Shown here: piece after piece, positions 27,030 through 35,269 of the stretch
Layout: every line of letters starts with the position of its first letter
How positions within the stretch are numbered: position 1 is the first letter of the stretch
Origin: Bacteroidota bacterium
GTDB taxonomy: Bacteria > Bacteroidota > Bacteroidia > Chitinophagales > Chitinophagaceae
Direction: 5' to 3'
NCBI GenBank assembly: GCA_018266455.1
Contig: JAFEAJ010000039.1
Span: forward strand, 1 to 42,777
DNA: 42,777 nucleotides
The notes under the pieces: model-generated
Database searches by the model: none
Seen by the model: the letters and a program-made list of their open reading frames with translations, nothing else
Told to the model about the DNA's origin: nothing
Position numbers and translations under genes: made by a program

Positions 27030-27046
27030 AACAACTGAGTTATGCT
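27025..27046. promoter_or_regulatory. Inverted repeat overlapping the start codon of the haem-binding gene
   Basis: AGCATAAC (27025-27032) and its exact complement GTTATGCT (27039-27046) flank 6 nt. On the minus strand the second arm contains the ATG (27027-27029). In RNA this hairpin would hide the start codon; on DNA it could be an operator. Confidence 0.4.
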
Positions 27047-27171
27047 TAAAATTAAGAAATTAAAACATTTCCTGGCATGATTGATAGTAGGTTAATTAAT
27101 AATTTGACGCGATAGGAATAATTTATCGCCATGCCATATAGCAGGCAATTGAATAGGGAAGCCGTTGCAAT

Positions 27172-27201
27172 AAAAACAGCCCGGCAATCATGGCCGGGCT
27201 G
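27172..27201 (-). terminator. Terminator of tRNA-Pro(TGG)
   Basis: A perfect 9-bp GC-rich stem (27177-27185 with 27193-27201), 7-nt loop, then T5 on the minus strand, 12 bp after the tRNA 3' end. Confidence 0.9.
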
Positions 27202-27213
27202 CATATTTGTTTG

Positions 27214-27288
27214 TCGGGGCGGCAGGATTCGAACCTGCGACCTCCTGCTCCCAAAGCAGGCGCGATAACCGGGCTACGCTACGCCCCG
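27214..27288 (-). tRNA. tRNA-Pro (anticodon TGG)
   Basis: This is a 75-nt cloverleaf on the minus strand: acceptor CGGGGCG/CGCCCCG with discriminator A, D-arm GCGTAGCCCGGTTATCGC, anticodon stem CCTGC/GCAGG with loop TTTGGGA (anticodon TGG, bases 27251-27253), T-arm GCAGG-TTCGAAT-CCTGC. CCA is not encoded. It reads CCA and probably other CCN codons by wobble. A decayed tRNA copy precedes it by about 55 bp, and the likely promoter lies before that copy. Confidence 0.97.
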
Positions 27289-27342
27289 AATATGTTAGAG
27301 ATCCATTCCTTTATAAGGCCTGCAGCGCCTTCGCCCTTGAGC

Positions 27343-27390
27343 CATCCCGCTTTCGGGCGGGACGCGATAACCGGCCTGCGCTACACCACG
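27343..27390 (-). pseudogene. Truncated tRNA-Pro copy (5' half only)
   Basis: On the minus strand, bases 27390 to about 27363 repeat the first 28 nt of the neighbouring tRNA-Pro(TGG): over the segment GTAGCG...GGTTATCGCG 20 of 22 bases are identical. The acceptor has changed to CGTGGTG, the anticodon arm has become a different hairpin (CCCGC, CCGAAA, GCGGG) without T33, and no T-arm or 3' acceptor follows. It cannot be a working tRNA. It lies between the promoter and the intact tRNA in the same direction. Confidence 0.75.
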
Positions 27391-27404
27391 AAATAGCAGG
27401 GCGG

Positions 27405-27435
27405 CGAAGGTAAAGAAGTAAATTTAAATATCAAA
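27405..27435 (-). promoter_or_regulatory. Promoter of the tRNA-Pro(TGG) unit
   Basis: On the minus strand TTTG (27432-27435), exactly 19 nt, then TACCTTCG (27405-27412), one mismatch from TAnnTTTG. The element ends 14 bp before the truncated tRNA copy and would transcribe through it into the intact tRNA. Confidence 0.65.
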
Positions 27436-27461
27436 ATACCGGGAGGCAACCAGGTTTGATT

Positions 27462-27476
27462 TAAGTGTACAACTTA
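27462..27476. promoter_or_regulatory. Possible operator before the Nudix regulator
   Basis: TAAGT (27462-27466) and ACTTA (27472-27476) are complements around a 5-nt centre, about 80 bp before the NrtR-like gene. TTTG (27455-27458) and TACATTTA (27475-27482) sit on either side but only 16 nt apart. Self-regulation is possible; the evidence is weak. Confidence 0.2.
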
Positions 27477-27557
27477 CATTTATTCTGCACCTGTATATCA
27501 CAAAAAACATTAAATTCATGCTTCATCTAATTTAATTGTACCATAAACATTTTTTGC

Positions 27558-28265
27558 ATGACCCGTTATTCAAAACAAACCCGCTTACTGCTCGCTATTG
27601 ATTGTATCATTTTTGGGTTTGACGGAAGCAATATAAAACTGCTTATTATAAAAAGGGGCATGGAGCCCGAAAAGGGCAGATGGAGCCTTATGGGTGGGTT
27701 CCTTCAGCCCAAAGAAAGCTTGAAAGAGTGCGCCAACCGGGTATTAAATCAGCTCACCGGGCTTGAAGGCGTTTACCTGGAACAACTGCGCACGTTCAGT
27801 GAATATGACCGAGATCCTGTTGAACGAACTGTTTCGGTTGCTTATTTTGCCCTGATCGACATCAATAAATATGAAAAGCAACTTAGCCATGATTACAGCG
27901 CTGAATGGTTTTTATTGAGCGAAAAGCCCAAACTGATCTTTGATCATGACGAAATGGTAAAACTGGCACAAAAACAATTGCGATATAAAGCATCTCTTCA
28001 CCCAATACTTTTCGAACTGCTCCCTGAAAAATTCACCATCCCGCAGTTGCAAGGGCTATACGAAGGGGTTTATGACACTTCCTTCGATAACCGGAATTTT
28101 AGCCGTAAGGTGTTGTCCACCGGGCTGCTGGTGAAACAAAAAGAGAAAGATAAGCTCAGCTCAAAAAAGGGAGCATTTTATTACAAACTTGACAAGAAAA
28201 AATATAAAGCTAATTTTCAGGCATTTCTAAATTTCATCCCTAACCCTGATAAATTCATTACTTGA
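27558..28265 (+). CDS. NrtR-like transcriptional regulator with Nudix ligand domain
   Basis: The 235-residue protein joins a Nudix fold (about 10-145) to a C-terminal winged helix (about 152-220, with FTIPQLQGLYEGVYDTSFDNRNFSRKVL as the DNA-reading part). This is the layout of the NrtR family, regulators of NAD metabolism or, in Bacteroidetes, of sugar use (AraR-type members). The Nudix box starts properly at G47...E53 but the catalytic R-E-U-x-E-E reads R61-V-L-N-Q-L, so all three metal-binding glutamates are gone: it should bind a ligand without hydrolysing it. The product of the following 250-bp gap and maeB do not make an obvious target. Which ligand it senses is unknown. Confidence 0.88.
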   Translation: MTRYSKQTRLLLAIDCIIFGFDGSNIKLLIIKRGMEPEKGRWSLMGGFLQPKESLKECANRVLNQLTGLEGVYLEQLRTFSEYDRDPVERTVSVAYFALIDINKYEKQLSHDYSAEWFLLSEKPKLIFDHDEMVKLAQKQLRYKASLHPILFELLPEKFTIPQLQGLYEGVYDTSFDNRNFSRKVLSTGLLVKQKEKDKLSSKKGAFYYKLDKKKYKANFQAFLNFIPNPDKFIT

Positions 28266-28542
28266 ATGGGCGTTTCTTCATGACAAGTGAACAAAATTTT
28301 TTAGACGGTTTCTTGCCCAGGCAGTAATTGCTGTTATTAAATACCGGAGTCTTGGGCATTTATTATTTTATCATCAAAGCTGTTTGTTTAAAGCTTGTCG
28401 CGGGGAAAATGCTGCTTATGACCGGCATCCATAATAAAGCCATCAATTTCCCTTTTCGTACTTTTGTGATTGCTTTTGTAGCTGCCCGCATTCAAAGAAT
28501 CGGCAAGGGTTATTAAAAATGCTTGTCACGAAAAAAAACTAT

Positions 28543-30906
28543 ATGGAGAAAAAACAATTAAGGAGAGAACAGGCTTTGGAATACCATGCCAAAGACAGGC
28601 CCGGAAAGATTGAAGTGGTGCCGACAAAGGAAGCCAAAACACAGCGCGACCTTTCATTGGCCTATTCTCCAGGGGTGGCCGAGCCTTGCAAAGAGATTCA
28701 TGAAAACGTAGAAAATGTTTACAAGTACACCGCCAAAGGAAACCTGGTTGCCGTAATTAGCAATGGCACTGCAGTGCTTGGCCTCGGCGACATTGGCCCC
28801 GAGGCAGGCAAGCCTGTAATGGAAGGAAAGGGTGTTTTGTTCAAGATTTTTGCAGATATAGATGTGTTCGATATCGAGATCAATGAAAAGGACCCTGAAA
28901 AATTTGTTCAGATCGTTAAATCGCTGGAACCCACTTTCGGAGGGATTAACCTGGAAGACATTAAGTCCCCCGAATGCTTTTATATTGAAACAAAGCTCAG
29001 GGAACTTTTGAAGATCCCTGTAATGCATGATGACCAACATGGAACGGCTATCATCAGCAGCGCTGCTTTGATCAATGCGCTTGATATCCAAAAGAAAAAA
29101 ATTGAGAAAGCAAAATTTGTCGTGAATGGGGCCGGGGCCGCAGCTATGGCTTGCTGCCACTTATATGTATCCCTTGGGGCAAAGCCGGAAAATTTCCAGA
29201 TGTTTGACCGTAAAGGGATCCTTCATGCAGACCGGCCAGACCTTACCGAGGAAAAGAAAATGTTTGCCGCCACAAAGCAGCCTAACACCACGCTGCTGGA
29301 TGCGATGAAAGATGCTGATGTATTTATTGGCCTTAGTGTGGGCAACACCGTTACAGAGGAGATGGTAAAAGTCATGGCTAAGAACCCTATTATTTTTGCT
29401 ATGGCCAATCCTGATCCTGAGATCAGTTATGAAGCAGCTACAAGTGCCAGAAAAGATGTGATCATGGCCACGGGGAGAAGTGATTATCCCAACCAGGTGA
29501 ACAATGTGCTGGGGTTTCCTTTTATATTTCGTGGCGCATTAGATGTAAGGGCAACACAAATTAACGAGGCCATGAAACTGGCGGCAGTAAAGGCTTTGGC
29601 GGAGCTTGCCAAAACACCGGTACCCGACCTGGTGAATATGGCGTATAATGAAAAAAACATTTCGTTCGGCCCCGAATATATTATTCCTAAGCCATTCGAT
29701 CCGCGCCTGCTGTCAACGGTTGCGCCTGCCGTTGCAAAAGCTGCTATGGAAAGTGGCGTTGCACAAACCGCAATTGCCAACTGGGATAATTATGCCATTC
29801 AGTTGAATAAACGATTGGGCCTCGATAACCAGTTGATAAGGGTGCTCGGCAGCCGCGCAAGGCGAGATCCGAAAAGGGTGGTTTTTGCAGATGCAGACAA
29901 TGTAAAAATCCTGAAAACGGCACAAATAGTATATGATGAGGGCATTGCCTTTCCTATTCTTCTCGGCAACGAAAACCGGATCAGGGCTATGGCTGCAGAA
30001 AACAATATTGACATTGAAGATCTGCCCATCATCGATTCTTATAGCGAAGAACAGCAGGAAAAAAGAAAAAAATTCGCAGAAATATTTTTCGAAAAAAGAC
30101 AGCGCAAGGGTTTCAACAGGTATGAGTCCAATAAGGTCATGCGCGAAAGAAATTATTTTGGGTGCATGATGGTGGAAACAGGTGAAGCCGATGCGATGAT
30201 CAGCGGGCTAACGAGAAATTACCCCGATGCCATTCGGCCGGCTATACAAATTATCGGCACCGAGGACGGCGTAAAAAAAATAGCCGGCATGTATTTGCTG
30301 CTTACCAAGCAAGGGCCTTTATTCCTGGCAGACACAACCGTGAACTTTAATCCTACCGCAGAAGAGCTTGCCGAAATTACCTTAATGACTGCAAAGGAAG
30401 TGCGCAATTTTAACTTGTTGCCGAGAATAGCGATGCTCAGCTATTCTAATTTCGGGACAAGCAATTCGGCTGAAGCAAAGCTGGTTGCTGAAGCTACCCG
30501 GCTGGTGAAACAAAAAAACCCCTCATTGATTGTGGATGGCGAAATACAGGCGAGCCTTGCATTTAGCAATGATATCTTAAAGGAAAACTACCCTTTCAGC
30601 CAGCTGATTGACCAGGAAGTGAACACCCTCATCTTCCCTAACCTTGCTGCAGGTAATATTGCATATAATTTAATGAAAGAAGTAGGAGGTGCAGAAGCTA
30701 TCGGCCCCATTCTCCTGGGGCTGAAAAAGCCCGTGCATGTGCTGCAGCTTGGCAGCTCCGTAAGAAGCATCTATAACATGTGCCTGGTAGCAGTGATCGA
30801 TGCACAGATCAAATGCAAAAACCCCAGTAACGATATGTTGAAAAAAGACAATTGGTGGAAACGGTTTAAAAAACCTTCCAAAGCTGAAGCAAACGGAAGC
30901 CATTAA
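28543..30906 (+). CDS. maeB: NADP-dependent malic enzyme with phosphotransacetylase-like C-terminal domain
   Basis: This large cytoplasmic malic enzyme oxidatively decarboxylates malate to pyruvate, making NADPH. The N-terminal malic and NAD-binding domains cover about 1-430: [49 protein letters not shown] and [11 protein letters not shown] (Rossmann glycines) are all present. From about 430 a phosphotransacetylase-like domain follows ([24 protein letters not shown]... to [24 protein letters not shown]), which in MaeB enzymes is regulatory and responds to acetyl-CoA rather than catalysing. The open frame begins at 28519, but ATG 28543 ([21 protein letters not shown]) fits family N-termini better. 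A TACTTTTG -7-like element lies at 28459-28466. dps follows 16 bp later. Confidence 0.95.
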   Translation: MEKKQLRREQALEYHAKDRPGKIEVVPTKEAKTQRDLSLAYSPGVAEPCKEIHENVENVYKYTAKGNLVAVISNGTAVLGLGDIGPEAGKPVMEGKGVLFKIFADIDVFDIEINEKDPEKFVQIVKSLEPTFGGINLEDIKSPECFYIETKLRELLKIPVMHDDQHGTAIISSAALINALDIQKKKIEKAKFVVNGAGAAAMACCHLYVSLGAKPENFQMFDRKGILHADRPDLTEEKKMFAATKQPNTTLLDAMKDADVFIGLSVGNTVTEEMVKVMAKNPIIFAMANPDPEISYEAATSARKDVIMATGRSDYPNQVNNVLGFPFIFRGALDVRATQINEAMKLAAVKALAELAKTPVPDLVNMAYNEKNISFGPEYIIPKPFDPRLLSTVAPAVAKAAMESGVAQTAIANWDNYAIQLNKRLGLDNQLIRVLGSRARRDPKRVVFADADNVKILKTAQIVYDEGIAFPILLGNENRIRAMAAENNIDIEDLPIIDSYSEEQQEKRKKFAEIFFEKRQRKGFNRYESNKVMRERNYFGCMMVETGEADAMISGLTRNYPDAIRPAIQIIGTEDGVKKIAGMYLLLTKQGPLFLADTTVNFNPTAEELAEITLMTAKEVRNFNLLPRIAMLSYSNFGTSNSAEAKLVAEATRLVKQKNPSLIVDGEIQASLAFSNDILKENYPFSQLIDQEVNTLIFPNLAAGNIAYNLMKEVGGAEAIGPILLGLKKPVHVLQLGSSVRSIYNMCLVAVIDAQIKCKNPSNDMLKKDNWWKRFKKPSKAEANGSH

Positions 30907-30922
30907 TGCAAAAACTTAATGT

Positions 30923-31396
30923 ATGGATACTAATATTGGCATTTTACCAAAAAACACAAAAGCAGTTGCTGAAATACTGTCTGTTGTCCTTGCTGATGAA
31001 TATGTGCTGTACACCAAAACGCGCAATGCGCACTGGAATGTGACAGGCATAGACTTTCATGAAAAGCATACTTTTTTTGAAACCCAGTTTGAACAGCTTG
31101 ATGAACAGATTGATGAAGTGGCTGAAAGAATTCGCTCGCTCGGTCATTATGCCCCGGCCACTTTAAAATCTTTTTTGTCGCTTACGCGCTTAACTGAGCA
31201 ATTGACAAATAACAACTCCAGTGAAGGGTTCATAAAGGAATTGTTGAATGACCACGAAAGCATTATCATCAAATTGCGCGAAAACATTAACCACATTGCC
31301 AATGACCTGCACGATCTGGGCTCCAGCGATTTCATGACAGGGCTGATGGAGAAGCACGAAAAAATGGCCTGGTTCCTGCGCAGCCATTTGAAATAA
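30923..31396 (+). CDS. dps: Dps-family DNA-binding ferritin-like protein
   Basis: This 157-residue four-helix-bundle protein forms a 12-subunit cage that oxidises and stores iron and protects DNA from peroxide. The inter-subunit ferroxidase site is complete by spacing: His37, His49, Glu53 (Asp in E. coli Dps), Asp64 and Glu68 within NAHWNVTG, HTFFETQFEQLDEQIDEVAERIR. The N-terminal tail is short with one Lys and offers little for DNA contact, so it may mainly handle iron. It starts 16 bp after maeB and may be co-transcribed; hairpins follow the gene. Confidence 0.94.
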   Translation: MDTNIGILPKNTKAVAEILSVVLADEYVLYTKTRNAHWNVTGIDFHEKHTFFETQFEQLDEQIDEVAERIRSLGHYAPATLKSFLSLTRLTEQLTNNNSSEGFIKELLNDHESIIIKLRENINHIANDLHDLGSSDFMTGLMEKHEKMAWFLRSHLK

Positions 31397-31437
31397 CAGG
31401 AACATCCTGTTATAGGCCTTGTTATACAAAGGGCTTT

Positions 31438-31454
31438 ACCGGGCTAAGCCCGGT
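31438..31454 (+). terminator. Probable terminator after dps
   Basis: ACCGGGC (31438-31444) and GCCCGGT (31448-31454) form a 7-bp GC stem with a 3-nt loop, 41 bp after the dps stop. A weaker 6-bp hairpin (31395-31411) overlaps the stop codon itself. No T-run follows, so efficiency is uncertain. Confidence 0.5.
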
Positions 31455-31597
31455 TGGCAAAAAAGAATTGTATTTTCAAAGAGGTTTAGTATTTTGAATG
31501 CCGGATTTTGCGCAATGAGCGAAAGCGAGTTTGTGCCATTCGCATATATTCATATTCGATATAGACAAAAAAACTAAACTTTTATCAACAACGAGCA

Positions 31598-32335
31598 ATG
31601 ACTTTTTTTACTGAATTTGGCCGATACCTGCTGATGATACGCGATATGTTTTCCAAGCCTGAAAACGGAAAAATGTATTGGAAGGAATTTATGCACCAAT
31701 GTTCGGAAATTGGGATTGGCTCACTCGGTATTGTGGTCATTATATCTATTTTCATGGGGGCAGTTTCTACTTTGCAAACTGCTTACCAATTGGCAAGCCC
31801 ATTGCTCCCAAAGTCAACCATTGCGCAAATCGTGCGCGATACGGTAATCCTTGAATTTGCTCCCACACTGGTTTGTATTGTGCTGGCAGGCGTGATAGGC
31901 AGCAAAATTGCGAGCGAACTTGGTAATATGCGCGTGAGCGAACAGATTGATGCGCTCGAAATAATGGGCATCAATACCAAAACTTATTTGGTGTTCCCCA
32001 AAATCCTTTCCGCGCTTATTGTTATCCCAATGCTGGTCGTTATATCAGCAGTGCTTGGTATTTGGGGCGGAAGGTTCGCCGGCACCATGACGGGTATTGT
32101 ATCCGGCACCATGTTTGACAAAGGCTTGCTGCTGAATTTCCAGCCTTATAATGTGTTTTTTGCATTGATCAAAGCGTACACATTTTCTTTTATTATTTCC
32201 AGCATACCGGCTTATTATGGTTATTTTGTGAAGGGCGGCGCCCTTGAAATTGGAAGGGCCAGTACAAAGTCGGTGGTAGTGAGCTGCATAATGATTTTGT
32301 TTTCCGACTATTTGCTGGCGGCAATACTGCTATAA
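31598..32335 (+). CDS. mlaE: MlaE-family ABC transporter permease (phospholipid transport)
   Basis: This inner-membrane permease of the Mla/MCE lipid-transport system (245 residues, about five to six membrane segments) moves phospholipid between inner and outer membranes. Signatures: ISIFMGAVSTLQTAYQLAS (about 43-61), REFAPTLVCIVLAGVIGSKIASELGNM-type segment at about 83-109 (here ILEFAPTLVCIVLAGVIGS and IASELGNMRVSEQIDALEIMGI), and YLVFPKILSALI. The conserved E-L-G-x-M-x-x-x-E-Q-I-D-A-L coupling helix is complete. The ATPase partner mlaF follows at 200 bp. No MCE protein (MlaD) gene adjoins, which is unusual. Confidence 0.93.
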   Translation: MTFFTEFGRYLLMIRDMFSKPENGKMYWKEFMHQCSEIGIGSLGIVVIISIFMGAVSTLQTAYQLASPLLPKSTIAQIVRDTVILEFAPTLVCIVLAGVIGSKIASELGNMRVSEQIDALEIMGINTKTYLVFPKILSALIVIPMLVVISAVLGIWGGRFAGTMTGIVSGTMFDKGLLLNFQPYNVFFALIKAYTFSFIISSIPAYYGYFVKGGALEIGRASTKSVVVSCIMILFSDYLLAAILL

Positions 32336-32368
32336 TGATTTTCTATTTGTATTGATTAACAGCTTGCG

Positions 32369-32538
32369 ATGAAAGTTATAAGAAAGATTGCTATTTGCCT
32401 TTGTTCTATGGCGCTATTATTGCCAGCGCAATCCATCGCAGCAATAAATTTGTAATAAAGGCATCTTATAGCAGCAGCGCTGCGAAAGATTCCGTTGAAC
32501 CTGTTCATGTTAATCCAGGCCAAAATCACAGTCAATGA
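32369..32538 (+). pseudogene. Possible small exported protein with frameshift, coupled to mlaF
   Basis: An ATG at 32369 opens a 28-codon frame that reads like a clean Sec signal peptide: MKVIRKIAIC, a hydrophobic stretch SMALLLPAQSIAA, then stop at 32453. In the neighbouring frame (+2), codons run open from there to a TGA at 32536-32538 that overlaps the mlaF start as ATGA, the usual sign of translational coupling; this part reads as a short Ser/Asn/Val-rich tail without a start of its own. Joined by one frameshift near 32445-32455 they would give a roughly 55-residue secreted peptide. It may be a decayed small gene, a sequencing slip, or chance. No family is recognised. Confidence 0.3.
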
Positions 32539-33344
32539 TTGAAATAAAAAATATAAAGAAGGGCTTTGGTGATAAAGCAGTGATCAGTGATGTCAGTGCT
32601 GTTCTTGAACCGGGAAAATGTAACCTTGTCATCGGTGCAAGCGGTAGCGGGAAAACGGTTTTGATGAAATGCCTTGTCGGATTGTTCGAGCCTGACAGCG
32701 GTGATATCTTATACAGCGGGCAGAGCTTTACTTCTATGAACAAGGAAGAACGAAAAAGCCTGAGGCAGCAAATTGGCATGTTGTTCCAGGGATCTGCATT
32801 GTTCGACAGCATGACTGTTGAGCAAAATATAATGTTCCCGCTCGACATGTTCACAGAAAATACTTTCGAAGAAAAATTGAAGCGGGTGAATGAAGTGCTG
32901 CTGCGCGTTAATTTAAAAGAAGTGAACCAAAAATTCCCTGCTGAGCTTAGCGGCGGCATGAAAAAAAGGGTAGGTATTGCCCGGGCTATCGTGCTCAACC
33001 CCAGGTATCTTTTTTGCGATGAGCCCAATTCCGGCCTTGACCCCCAAACTTCATTGCTCATTGACAAGCTCATTAAAGAGATTACCGATGAATATAGCAT
33101 CACCACTGTTGTGAACACGCATGACATGAACAGCGTGATGGAAATAGGAGATCATATTATTTATATGTATGAGGGCATTAAAGAATGGGAAGGCAATAAC
33201 AAACAAATCATCTTCAGCAAAAACGATAAGCTCAACAAATTCATCTTTGCCTCTGAATTTTTGCAGGATGCCAAGGATATGCGAATGCTCGAGGCGAAAG
33301 GGAAAATCGATAATGACCGAAATATGGATGAACTCTTGAAATAG
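32535..33344 (+). CDS. mlaF: MlaF-family ABC transporter ATP-binding protein
   Basis: This cytoplasmic ATPase (269 residues) drives the MlaE permease. Motifs: Walker A GASGSGKT at 34-41, Q-loop LFQGSALFDSMTV at 83-95 (the S-A-L-F-D-S-M-T-V stretch is typical of MlaF), ABC signature LSGGMKKR at 138-145, Walker B YLFCDE at 158-163, and the H-loop at THDM near 195-198. About 25 extra C-terminal residues beyond the usual end (EAKGKIDNDRNMDELLK) may contact regulators. The gene lies 200 bp after mlaE with a possible small frame between. It converges on the LytTR regulator; no mlaD follows. Confidence 0.93.
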   Translation: MIEIKNIKKGFGDKAVISDVSAVLEPGKCNLVIGASGSGKTVLMKCLVGLFEPDSGDILYSGQSFTSMNKEERKSLRQQIGMLFQGSALFDSMTVEQNIMFPLDMFTENTFEEKLKRVNEVLLRVNLKEVNQKFPAELSGGMKKRVGIARAIVLNPRYLFCDEPNSGLDPQTSLLIDKLIKEITDEYSITTVVNTHDMNSVMEIGDHIIYMYEGIKEWEGNNKQIIFSKNDKLNKFIFASEFLQDAKDMRMLEAKGKIDNDRNMDELLK

Positions 33345-33446
33345 CTTTCGGTTTCATATTGCCTTATGTCATTGGGCGTTTTCTTATACCTGGCAGGATG
33401 CCTGGCCCCTTCTTGATAAAAGCAAGCTTCGAGAAGGATTATTTAC

Positions 33447-34205
33447 TTATAAATCCATCCATTCTTTTAACAAAGATGCTTTATCCCGGCTCACTACAAC
33501 CATTTCTGCAATTGGCAAACTGGCTTCTATTTTTAATTTCCCATTAAACCATGGATGAATAGCGGTGATTACATTGTGCGCGATAATGTATTGCCGGTTT
33601 GCCCGAAAGAATTTCCTTGGGTCAAGAGAGTGCTCGATTTCATCTAAGGTATAATCGATAAGAAATTTTTGTTTATTTTTTGTGATAAGGTAGTTCAATG
33701 TTTTATAAGTAAAGAATACGCCAATCTCATCTATATTTACAGAAACCATTTTTTGCCCTGTCTTCACCAGGATTCTTTCTCGATATTTCATTGTTTTCGC
33801 TCTTCGCATTTCTTCTATCAAATTTTGAATACCATCTTGTTCCCCCGAATTCCTCAGCCCTTTTAATTTGAGCAGCGCCCTTTGTAATTCTTCTTCTTTA
33901 ACCGGCTTTAATAGATAATCAATGCTGGTTACTTTGAAAGCCTTGAGGGCATATTCGTCATAAGCAGTTGTGAAAATTACAGGACTTTTGATCTGGGCCT
34001 TTTCAAATATTTCAAAGCTTTGCCCGTCTGCAAGTTCAATATCCATTAAAATAAGGTCAGGCTCCTCATTGTTTAACAGCCATTGAACCGATGAAGCGAT
34101 GGTGTTGGTGCTGCCGACAACTTTCGCCGAAGGCTCAATACCTGCCAGGAGTTTTACCAAATGTTTTACCAGCAATGCTTCATCTTCCACTATCAGTATG
34201 CGCAT
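33447..34205 (-). CDS. LytTR-family response regulator
   Basis: The 252-residue protein has a CheY-like receiver (1-120) with acidic pocket E7-D8, phospho-acceptor Asp55 in LILMDIE, Thr80 and Lys100 in LLKPVKEEE, then a LytTR DNA-binding domain (about 145-250) with FFRANRQYIIAHNVI. It is the output half of a two-component system with the kinase just upstream: its start overlaps the kinase end by 26 bp, so the two are translated together. LytTR proteins bind direct repeats upstream of their targets and often control envelope or exopolysaccharide genes. The target is not known here. mlaF converges on it. Confidence 0.94.
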   Translation of the reverse strand: MRILIVEDEALLVKHLVKLLAGIEPSAKVVGSTNTIASSVQWLLNNEEPDLILMDIELADGQSFEIFEKAQIKSPVIFTTAYDEYALKAFKVTSIDYLLKPVKEEELQRALLKLKGLRNSGEQDGIQNLIEEMRRAKTMKYRERILVKTGQKMVSVNIDEIGVFFTYKTLNYLITKNKQKFLIDYTLDEIEHSLDPRKFFRANRQYIIAHNVITAIHPWFNGKLKIEASLPIAEMVVVSRDKASLLKEWMDL

Positions 34206-35250
34206 AACTTTCTGTTTTTATAAGAGGAATGATAACCCGGAAAAGTTCAGTGGTTTCTTCTATCACAATATTTTGCTGCTTCATTAGGGCATACTTGGCG
34301 CTGATATTCTTTAATCCCATTTTATTGGAAAAAGCATTTGTGCTTTTCTTCTGTTTATTGTTTTCAACTACCAGGTTTTTTTTGCCCTCTGTATAAATGT
34401 TTATATGTAACGGCCTTTCAGGAAGAATAATATTGTGTTTTACTGCATTTTCGAGTAGCAGCTGCAAAGTGAGCGGCGGCAGCAAGTATTGCATACAAGC
34501 CTTATCAACTGAAATTGAAGTAACAAACCCGGCTCCAAATCTTGTTTGCAATAAGTGCCCATAGGCATTAATAAATATCAGTTCATTTTCGAGTGTTGTC
34601 AACTCCTGCTGGTTTGTTTGCAGCAAATAACGATATACTGATGAAAGCTCTTCTACAAATTTTTCTGCCTGTCGCGGATTTTCGGCAATAAGTGAACTGA
34701 GGGAGCTCAAGCTGTTAAATAGAAAATGCGGGTTGATCTGTGCTTTTAAAGAATCAAGTTGTGTTTGCAGGTTTTCATTCCGCAATGCTTCAGCTTCCAC
34801 TGCAGAGGCGCGCCAGCTATCAAAATAATAAATGCCTTCATAAGTACCGCCAATGATAATGACATATAAAAGAGCTACAAATACGTTATACAAATATCCT
34901 TCAACCGGAAACACGTAACCCCATAATAAGGTTTTGTCATACAAAAAAATAATACCGCTTCTTATTAGGATAGTCGCCATTGATCCAGTAACCAACATTC
35001 CTGCAATGCGCCTCCTTGAGTTTTCGATGCCCGGGTAACGCTTGCGATAATAAATGATCACTAACCTTATGGCTTCCCATAAAACATAGGTTTCAGTAAG
35101 TGAGATAAAATAGATGATCCAAAATCCAAACCTTTCCTCGCCTAAATGGTTCCGGTTGAAAAAAGTGATGTGCCCCATTAATGCGATCAATGGTATGCCC
35201 AATAGCCGGAACCATTTATCATTTACTATTCTTGTTTTTTTAAGTAACAC
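34180..35250 (-). CDS. LytS-type membrane histidine kinase
   Basis: This sensor kinase (about 356 residues) has four membrane segments in the first half and no extracellular sensor domain, then a His_kinase domain: QINPHFLFNSLSSLSSLI with phospho-acceptor His175, and an HATPase N-box LLLENAVKHNI. It phosphorylates the LytTR regulator downstream (26-bp overlap). The open frame could start at ATG 35316, inside the preceding peptidase gene, but those first 22 codons look non-coding. GTG 35250, 20 bp after the peptidase stop, gives a natural start (LLKKTRIVNDKW before the first membrane helix) and is preferred; the choice is not certain. Confidence 0.88.
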   Translation of the reverse strand: MLLKKTRIVNDKWFRLLGIPLIALMGHITFFNRNHLGEERFGFWIIYFISLTETYVLWEAIRLVIIYYRKRYPGIENSRRRIAGMLVTGSMATILIRSGIIFLYDKTLLWGYVFPVEGYLYNVFVALLYVIIIGGTYEGIYYFDSWRASAVEAEALRNENLQTQLDSLKAQINPHFLFNSLSSLSSLIAENPRQAEKFVEELSSVYRYLLQTNQQELTTLENELIFINAYGHLLQTRFGAGFVTSISVDKACMQYLLPPLTLQLLLENAVKHNIILPERPLHINIYTEGKKNLVVENNKQKKSTNAFSNKMGLKNISAKYALMKQQNIVIEETTELFRVIIPLIKTESYAHTDSGR

Positions 35251-35269
35251 TGTAATAAAGCAATGCCTG

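Noticed and set aside
27190..27413. Two plus-strand frames reading GRDSNLRPPAPKAG... and GAAGFEPATS...
   Set aside because: These are translations of the antisense of tRNA-Pro and its truncated copy, a well-known false gene type.
28328..28516. 62-codon frame before maeB
   Set aside because: It begins inside the intergenic leader, has no motif and overlaps the likely maeB promoter.
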